Shown in pieces: positions 8,464 to 18,120 of a stretch of DNA of 64,000 nt. The notes beneath the pieces are model-generated. The model was not told where the DNA came from and made no database searches. It worked only from the letters and a program-made list of their open reading frames with translations. Each line of letters starts with the position of its first letter. The first letter of the stretch is position 1. This DNA comes from Clostridiales bacterium (lineage in GTDB: Bacteria > Bacillota > Clostridia > Peptostreptococcales > Anaerovoracaceae): positions 62,001 to 126,000 of the forward strand of contig JABZIP010000002.1 in NCBI GenBank assembly GCA_015258265.1. The letters are read 5' to 3'. The translations under genes and the position numbers were made by a program.

Positions 8464-9978
8464 ATGAGTATTATATTAGACGGGAAGAATCTCACTGTAG
8501 AAGATGTAATAAAGGTGGCAAGACACTTTGAAAAGGTTGAGCTGTCAAAGCAGGCAGAGGCGCAAGTTATCAGAGCCAGAGAATATGTCGATCGCAAACT
8601 GGCTGAGGGAGCCGTAATATATGGATTAACAACAGGTTTCGGAAAGTTTGCGGATACGGTTATATCCGAAGACGAAGCGCATGCATTACAGAGAAACTTG
8701 ATAATTTCACATTCTTGTGGTATGGGAGAGCCTTATTCAAGGGAAGTTGTGAGGTCCATAATGCTGCTTAGATGCAACGCACTTGCACGCGGGAATTCCG
8801 GTATCAGGCTCAGTACGCTAACAACGCTTATAAATATGATAAACGAAGGGGTACATCCTGTTATACCTCAAAAAGGTTCGCTAGGAGCTTCGGGAGATTT
8901 GGCACCATTATCGCATATGGTACTTACCATGCTTGGAGAAGGAAAGGCCGAATACAAAGGAGAGGTTATGTCTGCGAAAGAAGCTATGCGAAAAGCGGGA
9001 ATACCTGTCATAGATCTTGCAGCCAAAGAAGGGCTGGCTCTTATAAACGGTACTCAGGTAATGACGGCAGTGGGACTAAATGTCCTTGCGGATGCGCTCG
9101 ATATAGTTGAGATTGCAGACCTTGCAGCAGCGCTGACGGGCGAGGCGCTTAACAGTATTACAAAAGCGTATGATCATAAGATACATGAGCTTCGTGGACA
9201 CAAGGGGCAAATAGATACGGGCAAGAACTTGCTTAGACTGCTTAACGGCAGTAAGAACGCAAAGGATAAACATGAGGTAAAGGTGCAAGATCCTTATACT
9301 TTGAGATGTGTACCGCAGATTCACGGAGCGTCCAGAGATGCAATCAGTTATGTTTACGATGTAGTATCGAGAGAAATCAACGCAGTTACGGATAATCCGT
9401 TAATATTTGTAGACGAAGATGAGGTGATATCGGGTGGAAACTTCCATGGACAGCCTATGGCTCTTGCCTTCGACTTTTTGAAAATTGCGATTTCGGAGTA
9501 CGCCAATGTTTCTGAAAGACGACTCGAAAGGCTTGTAAATCCTCAACTTTCAGAAGGACTACCTGCATTTCTCACCAAAAACGGTGGCGTTTGCTCGGGA
9601 TTTATGATAACACAGTACGCGGCGGCGTCTATGGTATCGGAAAACAAAATATACGATCATCCTGCAAGCGTGGATTCGATACCGTCGTCTGCCAATCAGG
9701 AAGATCATGTGAGTATGGGAACTACGGCGGCAAGAACTGCAGCTATGGTACTCGACAATACAAGAAAGGTACTCGCAATCGAATTGCTTGCGGCAAGTCA
9801 GGCGATTTGGCTTAGAGGAGAAAAATGCGAGGAACAGCTTGGACATTACACAAAGAAGGCTTATGAAGAAATTCGAAAGAAAATTCAGCCGATAGAAGAA
9901 GATGTCATAATGTACGAAGAGATGAACAAAATGGAAGCGCTTATTAAGGACGGAACGCTTATAAATGCGATAGTATAG
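8464..9978 (+). CDS. hutH: Histidine ammonia-lyase
   Basis: 504 residues, full length for the family. It eliminates ammonia from L-histidine to give urocanate. The MIO cofactor tripeptide Ala-Ser-Gly is visible in 'GSLGASGDLAPLSH' (residues ~143-150), with family motifs 'YGLTTGFGKFA' near residue 55 and 'QEDHVSMG' near residue 415. ATG 8464 follows GAGGGGA. First gene of a five-gene operon with gaps of about 10-20 bases. Confidence 0.97.
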   Translation: MSIILDGKNLTVEDVIKVARHFEKVELSKQAEAQVIRAREYVDRKLAEGAVIYGLTTGFGKFADTVISEDEAHALQRNLIISHSCGMGEPYSREVVRSIMLLRCNALARGNSGIRLSTLTTLINMINEGVHPVIPQKGSLGASGDLAPLSHMVLTMLGEGKAEYKGEVMSAKEAMRKAGIPVIDLAAKEGLALINGTQVMTAVGLNVLADALDIVEIADLAAALTGEALNSITKAYDHKIHELRGHKGQIDTGKNLLRLLNGSKNAKDKHEVKVQDPYTLRCVPQIHGASRDAISYVYDVVSREINAVTDNPLIFVDEDEVISGGNFHGQPMALAFDFLKIAISEYANVSERRLERLVNPQLSEGLPAFLTKNGGVCSGFMITQYAAASMVSENKIYDHPASVDSIPSSANQEDHVSMGTTAARTAAMVLDNTRKVLAIELLAASQAIWLRGEKCEEQLGHYTKKAYEEIRKKIQPIEEDVIMYEEMNKMEALIKDGTLINAIV

Positions 9979-9987
9979 GAGGAGAAA

Positions 9988-12012
9988 ATGTTTGAGAATG
10001 CTAAAATTGCAAATGCGATGACAATAAAATTGCCGGCTGAATTACCGGAATATCCTGCATTTTGTGAAGGAGTAAGACGTGCACCGGATAGAGGGTTCAG
10101 ACTTTCTAAGGAAAAGACAAAACTGGCGTTAAAAAATGCACTTAGATATGTACCAGAAGAATTACATGAAGTCTTGGCACCTGAATTTATGGATGAACTC
10201 AAAAAATACGGCAGAATTTATGCTTATAGATATAGACCTGAGGGAAGAATTTATGGAAAACCTATAGACGAATACAAAGGGAATTGTGTTGAGGGCAAGG
10301 CATTTCAAGTAATGATAGACAACAATCTTGATTTTGAAATCGCACTTTATCCTTACGAGCTTGTTACATATGGAGAGACCGGACAACCGTGTCAAAACTG
10401 GCTGCAGTACAGATTGATTAAAATGTATCTTGAGCAGCTCACGGACGAGCAGACATTGGTTGTGGAATCCGGACATCCGCTTGGACTTTTCCCTTCAAAA
10501 AAGGAAGCACCGCGTGTAATAATAACAAATGCTATGATGATTGGAATGTTCGACAATTTGGATGATTGGGAAATCGCAGAGCAGTTGGGCGTTGCGAACT
10601 ACGGTCAGATGACGGCAGGCGGCTGGATGTATATAGGCCCGCAGGGAATCGTGCATGGAACATTTAACACTATATTAAATGCTGCAAGAAAGTTTTTGGG
10701 AGTTGCAGCGGATGAAGATTTGGCGGGATACACATTTGTATCATCAGGTTTAGGCGGCATGAGCGGTGCTCAGCCGAAGGCGGCAAATATTGCGAATGCG
10801 TGCGGTATTTTTGCAGAGGTGGATTTATCCAGAATTGAAACTCGAAAAAATCAAGGCTGGGTGGACATTGTATCCGACGATTTGGATGAAGTATTCAAAA
10901 TTGCCGGAGAAAAAGTAGCGAAAAAAGAGGGCATTTCTATAGCATATCACGGCAATATAGTGGATTTACTGGAAAAAGCTCTTCAAATCGGGTTTAAGAT
11001 CGATTTGCTGTCCGACCAAACATCGTGCCACAATGTTTACAATGGAGGATATTGTCCGGCAGGTTTGACATTTGAAGAAAGAACTAAGATGCTGCACGAA
11101 GATAGAGAAAAGTTCTGCGAACAGGTAGATACTTCGCTTCGTAAGCATTATGCTGTAATCAAAGCGTTAAGCGAAAAAGGAACTTATTTCTTCGATTATG
11201 GGAACTCGTTCATGAAAGCTATTTACGATGCCGGAGTAAAGGAAATTTCCAAAAATGGAGTTGACGAAAAAGACGGGTTCATATGGCCGTCTTATGTCGA
11301 GGATATCATGGGACCTATGCTTTTCGATTACGGATACGGACCGTTTAGATGGGTTTGCTTGTCGGGTAAGGACAGCGACTTGGATTTAACGGATAAAACG
11401 GCTATGGACGCGATAGATCCAAAAAGGAGATTCCAAGACAAAGATAATTGGCAGTGGATTAAGGATGCAAAGAAAAACAAGCTGGTTGTAGGTACAAAGG
11501 CTCGCATACTTTATCAAGATGCGGAAGGCAGGCGTGATATAGCTCTTGCATTTAACAAATTGGTGCGAGAAGGAAAGATTGGCCCTGTTATGATAGGGCG
11601 AGATCACCACGATGTCAGCGGAACCGATTCACCATTTAGAGAAACTGCAAATATTAAGGACGGAAGTAATGTAATGGCGGATATGGCGGTTCAGTGCTTT
11701 GCCGGAAATGCTGCCAGAGGTATGAGCCTTTGCGCATTGCACAATGGTGGAGGTGTTGGAATCGGAAAGTCAATAAACGGCGGGTTTGGGCTTGTTCTCG
11801 ACGGAAGCGAAAGAATAGACGAAATTATCAATTCCGCTATGATGTGGGATGTAATGGGAGGCGTAGCGCGTAGAAGTTGGGCAAGAAACGAAAATGCGGT
11901 GCAGACAGCGGCATTATATAATAAAAATTATGCAGGTGCGGGGCATATTACATTACCATATGAGCCTAAGGCTGACTTGATAGACAGCGTTGTTGCAAAG
12001 TATTTTGAATAG
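9988..12012 (+). CDS. hutU: Urocanate hydratase
   Basis: 674 residues, the long form of the enzyme (the proteobacterial form is about 555). It hydrates urocanate to 4-imidazolone-5-propionate using a tightly bound NAD+. Recognisable motifs include 'ESGHPLGLFPSKKEAPR', 'SGLGGMSGAQPKAANIA' (nucleotide-binding glycine stretch), 'SDQTSCHNVYNGGYCPAG' with the family cysteine, and 'IGRDHHDVSGTDSPFRET'. ATG 9988 with GGAGGAG directly upstream; ten bases after hutH. Confidence 0.97.
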   Translation: MFENAKIANAMTIKLPAELPEYPAFCEGVRRAPDRGFRLSKEKTKLALKNALRYVPEELHEVLAPEFMDELKKYGRIYAYRYRPEGRIYGKPIDEYKGNCVEGKAFQVMIDNNLDFEIALYPYELVTYGETGQPCQNWLQYRLIKMYLEQLTDEQTLVVESGHPLGLFPSKKEAPRVIITNAMMIGMFDNLDDWEIAEQLGVANYGQMTAGGWMYIGPQGIVHGTFNTILNAARKFLGVAADEDLAGYTFVSSGLGGMSGAQPKAANIANACGIFAEVDLSRIETRKNQGWVDIVSDDLDEVFKIAGEKVAKKEGISIAYHGNIVDLLEKALQIGFKIDLLSDQTSCHNVYNGGYCPAGLTFEERTKMLHEDREKFCEQVDTSLRKHYAVIKALSEKGTYFFDYGNSFMKAIYDAGVKEISKNGVDEKDGFIWPSYVEDIMGPMLFDYGYGPFRWVCLSGKDSDLDLTDKTAMDAIDPKRRFQDKDNWQWIKDAKKNKLVVGTKARILYQDAEGRRDIALAFNKLVREGKIGPVMIGRDHHDVSGTDSPFRETANIKDGSNVMADMAVQCFAGNAARGMSLCALHNGGGVGIGKSINGGFGLVLDGSERIDEIINSAMMWDVMGGVARRSWARNENAVQTAALYNKNYAGAGHITLPYEPKADLIDSVVAKYFE

Positions 12013-12020
12013 AGGAATAT

Positions 12021-13259
12021 ATGAAAAAGACGCTTATTAAAAATATAGGATTGTTGCAAACCCCGATTGGCAGTTTCCCGCATAAGGGAAAAGCGCAGGG
12101 AGAGAATTTAAAACTCAAGGATGCTGCGATTTTGATTAACGGAGAAATTATCGAAGCCATTTTTTCAGACGGCGAAATTCCGGCTTTTGAGGTGGATGAA
12201 GTAATAGATGCGGAGAATAAGTTTGTAACACCGGGACTTGTTGACGGACATACACATCTTGTGTTTGGCGGCTATAGACATAGAGAAATACCGATGAAGT
12301 TGGCAGGTGCGGATTACCTGGAAATACATAATGCGGGTGGTGGAATTTACGACACTGTTAGAAATACAAGAAAAGAGAGCTTTGATGCCTTGTACGACAA
12401 GAGTTATGCTTTTTTAGATGAAATGATGTCGCTCGGAGTTACCTGTGTTGAAGCTAAAAGCGGATATGGACTGGATATTCCAAATGAAATTAAGCAACTC
12501 GAGATAGTGAAAAAACTATCTGAAAATCATAAGATGAATTTAGTTTCAACATTTATGGGCGCGCATACAGAACCTGAGGAGTACAAGGGTAGAAAAGACG
12601 AATATATAGATTTTTTATGTAATGAACTTATGCCGCTTGTAAAAGAGCGAAATCTGGCAGAATTTGTAGACATCTTTTGTGAGGATTCGGTTTTTGATGC
12701 GAAGCAAAGCAAAAAATATCTTGAGCATGCGCAAAAACTTGGGTTCGGATTAAAAATTCACGCGGAAGAAATAGCGGATATAGGGGGTTCAAAGATAGCA
12801 GGGGAGCTTAGAGCAACATCTGCGGAGCACCTTATAGCTATAAACGGCGACGGGATAAAGGCGCTGCACGATGGTGGAGTTACGGCAATGCTGTTGCCTG
12901 CAACATCATTTTATCTTGGCAAGACATTTGCACCTGCAAAGGAGATGATAGAAAAGGGCGTCAGTGTTGCTGTTGCTTCGGATTTCAATCCGGGTTCATG
13001 CCCCAGCTTAAATTTGCAGTTTGTCATAAATCTTGCTTATTTAAAATATCGTATGACTCCGGAGCAAATATTGACGGCGGTAACGATAAATCCAGCAGCA
13101 GCGATAGGATTGCATGAAAAAGTGGGAACGCTCGAGGCGGGCAAGCGTGCGGACCTGGTAATTTGGAATGCTGACAGCATGGAGATGCTTTGTTATCGAA
13201 TGGGATCCAATCTCGTAAACAAGGTGATTTCAGGCGGTGAAATCGCTTATCAAAAATAA
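12021..13259 (+). CDS. hutI: Imidazolonepropionase
   Basis: 412 residues, amidohydrolase superfamily. It opens the imidazolone ring to N-formimino-L-glutamate. Metal ligands sit in 'DGHTHLVFGG' (residues ~75), in 'KIHAEEI' (~250), and in the Asp of 'VASDFNPGS' (~325). The start ATG 12021 is eight bases after the hutU stop with an AGAGG-like site. Confidence 0.97.
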   Translation: MKKTLIKNIGLLQTPIGSFPHKGKAQGENLKLKDAAILINGEIIEAIFSDGEIPAFEVDEVIDAENKFVTPGLVDGHTHLVFGGYRHREIPMKLAGADYLEIHNAGGGIYDTVRNTRKESFDALYDKSYAFLDEMMSLGVTCVEAKSGYGLDIPNEIKQLEIVKKLSENHKMNLVSTFMGAHTEPEEYKGRKDEYIDFLCNELMPLVKERNLAEFVDIFCEDSVFDAKQSKKYLEHAQKLGFGLKIHAEEIADIGGSKIAGELRATSAEHLIAINGDGIKALHDGGVTAMLLPATSFYLGKTFAPAKEMIEKGVSVAVASDFNPGSCPSLNLQFVINLAYLKYRMTPEQILTAVTINPAAAIGLHEKVGTLEAGKRADLVIWNADSMEMLCYRMGSNLVNKVISGGEIAYQK

Positions 13260-13280
13260 AGTTTTAGAAAGGGAATTTAT

Positions 13281-13883
13281 ATGAAACTTATAAAAATGCA
13301 GCTTTCAGATTATCTGGATGCGCTTACATCAAGAAGTCCTGCACCGGGGGGAGGCTCTGCGAGTGCGCTTAGCGGTGCGCAGGGAATTGCACTTGGTATC
13401 ATGGTGTGCAATTTAACTACGGGAAAAGAAAAGTACAAGGAATTCGAAGCGGAGTGCAAGCAGGCGATATCGGTACTCACTAAGCTCTATGATGAAATGT
13501 GCATTGCCATAGACAAAGATACGGATGCTTACAATGCTGTTTCGGGAGCTTACAAAATAAGCAAGGACGATCCAAATCGCGCGAAAGCGATAGAAGAAGC
13601 GATGATGGTTGCTACCAAAGTCCCTTTCGAAACGATGAATATAGCTATCAAGGCTATGCGTGAGGTAAAAGGACTTTTTGGAAAAACGAATGTTAATGCT
13701 CAAAGCGATTTGGAAGTTGCAATTTTGAATCTAAAGGCGGCACTTTTCGGAGCATGGCTAAATGTCAAAATAAACTTGCCGGGGCTTAGTAACGAAGAAA
13801 TCAAAGAAAAGTTCTTGCAAGAAGGCGCACAAATACTGAAAGAGGCGCAGGAAATAGAACGCGAACTCAATTTATCAATATAG
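13281..13883 (+). CDS. fchA: Formimidoyl-THF cyclodeaminase
   Basis: 200 residues, all-helical FTCD_C family protein with the signature 'RSPAPGGGSASALSGA' at residues ~17-32. It converts 5-formimino-THF to 5,10-methenyl-THF with release of ammonia. In vertebrates this domain is fused to the formiminotransferase; here the two are separate adjacent genes (ftcD follows by 20 bases), the normal arrangement in Clostridia. Confidence 0.93.
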   Translation: MKLIKMQLSDYLDALTSRSPAPGGGSASALSGAQGIALGIMVCNLTTGKEKYKEFEAECKQAISVLTKLYDEMCIAIDKDTDAYNAVSGAYKISKDDPNRAKAIEEAMMVATKVPFETMNIAIKAMREVKGLFGKTNVNAQSDLEVAILNLKAALFGAWLNVKINLPGLSNEEIKEKFLQEGAQILKEAQEIERELNLSI

Positions 13884-13903
13884 ATATATGACAGGAGGAT
13901 ACT

Positions 13904-14800
13904 ATGGTAAAAATTATTGAAAGCGTACCAAATATAAGTGAAGGTAGAAATATGAAAGTGGTTGAGGCGTGTGTAGATGCGGTACGAAACACAAAGGGCT
14001 GCACATTGATGGACTACTCGTCCGACGCCAGCCACAATAGAACGGTCATAACATATATGGGAAGTCCCGAAGCTGTTGAAGAGGCGAGCGTTGCTCTTGC
14101 AAAGACGGCGGCTGAACTTATTGACTTAACCAAACACGAAGGAGAGCATCCTAGAATGGGAGCGGTCGATGTAATGCCGTTTATTCCGATTAAGGGAGCG
14201 ACTACTGAGGACTGCGTAGAGCTTTCCCAAAAGGTGGGAGAGCGAATTACTAAAGAAGCTGATATTCCGGTATTTTTGTACGAAAGCTCTGCAAGCGCGC
14301 CGCATAGACAGAATCTTGCTGCTATCAGAAAAGGTCAGTTTGAGGGAATGGCAGAAAAGGTAATGGAGGAGGAGTGGGAACCGGATTTCGGCGGTAGAAG
14401 AATCCACCCTACGGCGGGCGTAGTAGCGGTTGGAGCAAGGCCACCTCTAATTGCATTCAATATCAATTTAAGCACAAGTGATATAACTATCGCAAACAAC
14501 ATAGCAAAGATTATCAGGCGTTCAAGTGGCGGACTTGAAGCGGTTAAAGCAATAGGCGTAATGCTCGAAGAAAGAAATACTGCGCAAGTTTCAATCAATA
14601 TGACGGATTACACGAAAACGCCGCTTTATAGAGTTCTTGAGCTTGTAAGAGCCGAAGCGAAAAGATATGGAGTTAATGTAATCGGAACTGAGCTGATTGG
14701 ACTTTGCCCGATGCAGGCGATGTTCGATTCCGCCGAATACTATTTGCAGATAGAAGAATTTGATAGTAAAGTGCAGATTATCGAAAATCATCTGCTGTAA
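13904..14800 (+). CDS. ftcD: Glutamate formimidoyltransferase
   Basis: 298 residues covering the FTCD_N and FTCD domains only. It transfers the formimino group from N-formiminoglutamate to THF, yielding glutamate. Motifs: 'ESVPNISEGRN' at the N-terminus, 'HEGEHPRMGAVDVMPFIP' near residue 80 with the catalytic His, and 'GTELIGLCP' near the C-terminus. With FchA it completes histidine to glutamate plus methenyl-THF, so one-carbon units and potentially ATP (via formyl-THF ligase elsewhere) can be gained. AGGAGG precedes the ATG. Last gene of the operon. Confidence 0.96.
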   Translation: MVKIIESVPNISEGRNMKVVEACVDAVRNTKGCTLMDYSSDASHNRTVITYMGSPEAVEEASVALAKTAAELIDLTKHEGEHPRMGAVDVMPFIPIKGATTEDCVELSQKVGERITKEADIPVFLYESSASAPHRQNLAAIRKGQFEGMAEKVMEEEWEPDFGGRRIHPTAGVVAVGARPPLIAFNINLSTSDITIANNIAKIIRRSSGGLEAVKAIGVMLEERNTAQVSINMTDYTKTPLYRVLELVRAEAKRYGVNVIGTELIGLCPMQAMFDSAEYYLQIEEFDSKVQIIENHLL

Positions 14801-14824
14801 CAATTACGGCTTAGTAATTAAAAT

Positions 14825-14854
14825 AAAAAACCTCTGAATTTCTCAGAGGTTTTT
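14825..14854. terminator. Bidirectional terminator after hut operon
   Basis: AAAACCTCTGA / TCAGAGGTTTTT hairpin with a 5-base loop and T-tracts on both strands, between ftcD and the convergent rubredoxin-like gene. Confidence 0.9.
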
Positions 14855-14862
14855 CGCTTTTC

Positions 14863-14973
14863 TTATTTCTTTTCTTCAAAATTTTCTGCGCCAACTCCGC
14901 ACATTGGACATTCTTCAGGCGGTTGATCGCCTTCGTGAACGAAGCCGCAAACTTTGCAAACCCATTTTGCCAT
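14863..14973 (-). CDS. Rubredoxin-like iron protein, 36 residues
   Basis: Small gene: ATG 14973, stop 14863-14865, AGGAGA site upstream. The peptide starts MAKWVCKVCGFVHEG and ends with a second pair in 'EECPMCGVG'; the two C-x2-C pairs are separated by about a dozen residues, as in the rubredoxin-type domain at the C-terminus of rubrerythrins. It lacks most of the remaining rubredoxin fold, so it is a minimal Fe(SCys)4 knuckle protein, probably an electron carrier in oxidative-stress detoxification. It stands between the hut terminator and the chemosensory operon and may be cotranscribed with the latter. Confidence 0.85.
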   Translation of the reverse strand: MAKWVCKVCGFVHEGDQPPEECPMCGVGAENFEEKK

Positions 14974-15001
14974 AGTCTTAATCTCCTTTTATTTATAATA
15001 T

Positions 15002-17032
15002 TTAAACATTATCGTCTGTTTGCCAAATGATTGTAGCAGAGTCTCCATCTTGAATAGGAGTCGAGTAGCCGGCATCGACGTTGTTTACTGTCATTATGAG
15101 TTTACCTCTTTTTTCTGTATCGAGGTCAACAAATTTAAGCAGTTGCATTATTATAAACGGATCCTCGTCGTCTGACGGTTTTGATAAATGGACAGGATTT
15201 CCGTTTAAAATTACATTGATACTTGTAGTAGCTTCAATGTCAGCATCGTTTGGTTTCTCATCGGTCGCAAGATGTTCTTCATTAGCCGCAAGACTAGTTT
15301 CATTAGTTTCAGCTTTATTTAAATCTGTGTTTACATCTGAACCGTAGAGCTTTGTGATAGTAACATCTGATTCTTCTAAATTTTCATTAGCGGTAGCTGT
15401 GTCTTGCTTTTCTTTAATATTTATAATTATATCATCCATGAAGCTGACAAAGCATTGTCCTAACGCATCCTCGGAAATAGGGAGGAGAGGCTTTCCGTTT
15501 ATTTCAACGTAAACCACATCGCTCAGCGGTGTATCATCAAGCAGCTGCAAAATGCTCACTGCCGGTGTATCGCCGTTCTTTGCAGTTTTAACTTTGATTT
15601 CGTCGCCTTGAGATACTAAAGTTTCGATATTGGCAGGTTTGCCGTTGACTTCAATTTTTCCGGGTATACTAGGTGAACCTTTGATGACACGGCGATTTCC
15701 GTTTATTGTAAATACCAGATTCGGTGCGGAAATACCTACCAGTGAAGTCGGCTTGATACCTGCAAGCACAAGTGCGTCAAGGGCTTTGATTTTTTGGTGA
15801 TTAAATAGCATGATTTTTTTATCATTTACCTTTACCGAGAAAAAATCACAGCCTTTATAAAGAGCCGAAACTATTCCAATGCCGATAGGTGTAACATATG
15901 TAGGTGATAATAGCTTGTCGCTAAATAAAGTAATACCGTTATCTGTATTTACAAGTCCAAGCGCTACTCTCGATTCCGGCATACCCAGCTTTTCGGCGAT
16001 AAATGCTGAAAGTCCTCGAATTTGTGAACCGCCGCCTACAAGGAAAACAGCTGCAGGAGCAGAACCGTTTATGAGCAAGATTCTCTGACTGATAGCATCT
16101 GCAAGAGCTTCGATTGCAGGTTTTGAGGTTTCGTATATTTCCTCTGCCGTAATAGTAGTTTTTATACCAAGTATATCTTTAATTTCAATATCTTCCATAT
16201 TGGTCATAGCGAATTTCATATCTTCTGCGCTATTGAAATTGGTAAGATATTTTTTCATTAGAGTTTCAGTAATTTCATCACCTGCAGTCGTAACCATATC
16301 GTAAGCGATGATACTGCCGTCTTTTGATAATGCAATATCCGATGTACCGCCTCCAATGTCTACAAGAGCAATATTGAGGAAGCGGATATCTTCAGGAACA
16401 ACAGCGTGTATAGCCGCGATAGGTTCAAGAGTGAGATTTTCAACATCCAAATTGCATTTTGCGGTTACAGCGTATAAACTAACAAGTACACTTGACGGCA
16501 AAAATGCTGCAATAATTTCAACTGTTGCCTGATGACCTTTTTGACCGAGCAGATTTTTTATTTTGTAATTGTCGAGCAGGTAGCTTTTGACGCTGTATCC
16601 GACGCAGTAATAATCCTTGATTGCAAGCTCGGGAGCGGCATTGCTTTTTTCAAAGCTGCTTTGTGCCGATTCGATTGCAGAATATTCCATATATTGAAGC
16701 AGATTTTCGTTGATAGCTTCATTTTCGATCAGGTCGGTAGTGAAGGACGCTTCTGCTGTTTTAAGCGCACGACCTGCAGCTGCGATAGAAACCTTATCAA
16801 ACTTAAGTCCTGAACGCTCCTCAAGTGCGGTTTTCACATTATTTACAACGGTAGCAACTAAATCGATATCTTCTATTTGACCGTCGCGCATGGCACGCCT
16901 CATATGGAAAGCCTGTTCAAAATCTATTACTCTAAATTCATGGTCCTGCCAATAACCAAGTACTCCTATTACAGAGCGAGTACCTATATCTAAGGCAAAA
17001 ACGATTTTTTTATCTTCAGGATTGTTGTTCAT
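15002..17032 (-). CDS. FtsA-like actin-family ATPase with long C-terminal extension
   Basis: 676 residues. Residues ~10-400 have the actin/FtsA ATPase core: phosphate-1 'FALDIGTRSVIGVLG', phosphate-2 'ALVDIGGGTSDIALS' (~225), adenosine motif 'VFLVGGGSQIRGLSAF' (~335). FtsA itself is about 420 residues and tethers FtsZ to the membrane; this protein adds about 250 residues with three related beta-rich segments, each containing an 'NGxP'-type turn (near 460, 511 and 610) and ending in 'GDE/GDS'. No C-terminal amphipathic membrane helix like that of FtsA is evident. It is the last gene of the cheA-cheR-cheB operon (14-base gap), which suggests it is an output or partner of the chemosensory pathway rather than the main divisome FtsA. 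That is inference. Confidence 0.75.
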   Translation of the reverse strand: MNNNPEDKKIVFALDIGTRSVIGVLGYWQDHEFRVIDFEQAFHMRRAMRDGQIEDIDLVATVVNNVKTALEERSGLKFDKVSIAAAGRALKTAEASFTTDLIENEAINENLLQYMEYSAIESAQSSFEKSNAAPELAIKDYYCVGYSVKSYLLDNYKIKNLLGQKGHQATVEIIAAFLPSSVLVSLYAVTAKCNLDVENLTLEPIAAIHAVVPEDIRFLNIALVDIGGGTSDIALSKDGSIIAYDMVTTAGDEITETLMKKYLTNFNSAEDMKFAMTNMEDIEIKDILGIKTTITAEEIYETSKPAIEALADAISQRILLINGSAPAAVFLVGGGSQIRGLSAFIAEKLGMPESRVALGLVNTDNGITLFSDKLLSPTYVTPIGIGIVSALYKGCDFFSVKVNDKKIMLFNHQKIKALDALVLAGIKPTSLVGISAPNLVFTINGNRRVIKGSPSIPGKIEVNGKPANIETLVSQGDEIKVKTAKNGDTPAVSILQLLDDTPLSDVVYVEINGKPLLPISEDALGQCFVSFMDDIIINIKEKQDTATANENLEESDVTITKLYGSDVNTDLNKAETNETSLAANEEHLATDEKPNDADIEATTSINVILNGNPVHLSKPSDDEDPFIIMQLLKFVDLDTEKRGKLIMTVNNVDAGYSTPIQDGDSATIIWQTDDNV

Positions 17033-17045
17033 ATAATTCCTCGTC

Positions 17046-18104
17046 TTATAGTTTATGTAAGTGATTTATAATCAAACCTGCAATATCCTTATTGTCGGCT
17101 TGCACTGCAACGGCTCCGATTTCGTATGCAACCATAGGCATACCGTAAACTACACAAGATTCCTTGCTTTCGCCTATGGTGTATGCGCCGTTTTCACGCA
17201 TTTTCAAAAGACCGTCAGCGCCGTCTTTGCCCATGCCGGTAAGGATAACCCCAATTTTATTTTTGATAGGAAGCTCGCTTACCGAATCAAACAGTACATC
17301 GACAGAAGGGCAATGTCCACTAACCTTGTCGGTACCTGCGCACCTTATTATATAGCCGCTACCCGAATGAACAAGACGCATCTGGCAGTCGCCGGGAGCT
17401 ATATACACTTGCCCGTAAGTCAATTTATCGCCGTCAACGGCTTCTTTAACCGCAACATCGCATACACGATCGAGTCTATCTGCATATAGTTTCGTAAAGC
17501 CCGGTGGCATATGTTGGACAATCAACATAGGTGGAATATCAGCAGGGAGCCGCTGAAGGACTTCCTGAGTTGCTTCAGTACCTCCTGTTGAAGCACCGAG
17601 TGCAATTATCGTATCAATATGCGCATCCGAAAGACTTGAAATACTGCGAGCTTGATGTACGGCTTTCGGTTGAAGCTGGGTTAAAGCCGAAAATCTGTGC
17701 TTATGGATTTTAGCGACGGAAGCGATGCGTATTTTTGTAGCCAGTTCTTCAATGAAATTTGAGTTTGATGTAGTCTTTGCATCAGGTTTTCTGACGAAGT
17801 CTACGGCACCTGCTTTCAGCGCATCAAATACGGTAATGGACGCGGAACTTACCAATATTATAGGCAAATCCTGCTTTTCCAGTATGACTTGAACTAATTC
17901 AATTCCGTTCATTTTTGGCATTTCGACATCCAAACTGAGAACATCAGGATGAAGAGTTGCGATTTTAGATTGCGCATCAAATGCGTCAACTGCCGTACCG
18001 ACAACCTCAAAATCATCATATTTCATCAAATTTGAACTTATCAGGGTTCTGTATACGGCGGAATCGTCGACAACCAGAACTTTAATTTTATTTTTTAATG
18101 CCAT
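17046..18104 (-). CDS. cheB: Chemotaxis protein-glutamate methylesterase/deamidase
   Basis: 352 residues: receiver domain (phospho-Asp in 'VLSLDVEMPKMNG') and methylesterase domain with Ser in 'ALGASTGGTEA' (~175), His in 'IVQHMPPGF' (~200) and Asp in 'TGMGKDGADGLL' (~295). It removes methyl groups from chemoreceptor glutamates to reset adaptation when phosphorylated by CheA. Seventeen bases after cheR. Confidence 0.95.
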   Translation of the reverse strand: MALKNKIKVLVVDDSAVYRTLISSNLMKYDDFEVVGTAVDAFDAQSKIATLHPDVLSLDVEMPKMNGIELVQVILEKQDLPIILVSSASITVFDALKAGAVDFVRKPDAKTTSNSNFIEELATKIRIASVAKIHKHRFSALTQLQPKAVHQARSISSLSDAHIDTIIALGASTGGTEATQEVLQRLPADIPPMLIVQHMPPGFTKLYADRLDRVCDVAVKEAVDGDKLTYGQVYIAPGDCQMRLVHSGSGYIIRCAGTDKVSGHCPSVDVLFDSVSELPIKNKIGVILTGMGKDGADGLLKMRENGAYTIGESKESCVVYGMPMVAYEIGAVAVQADNKDIAGLIINHLHKL

Positions 18105-18120
18105 TTTATCTCCTTAGAAT

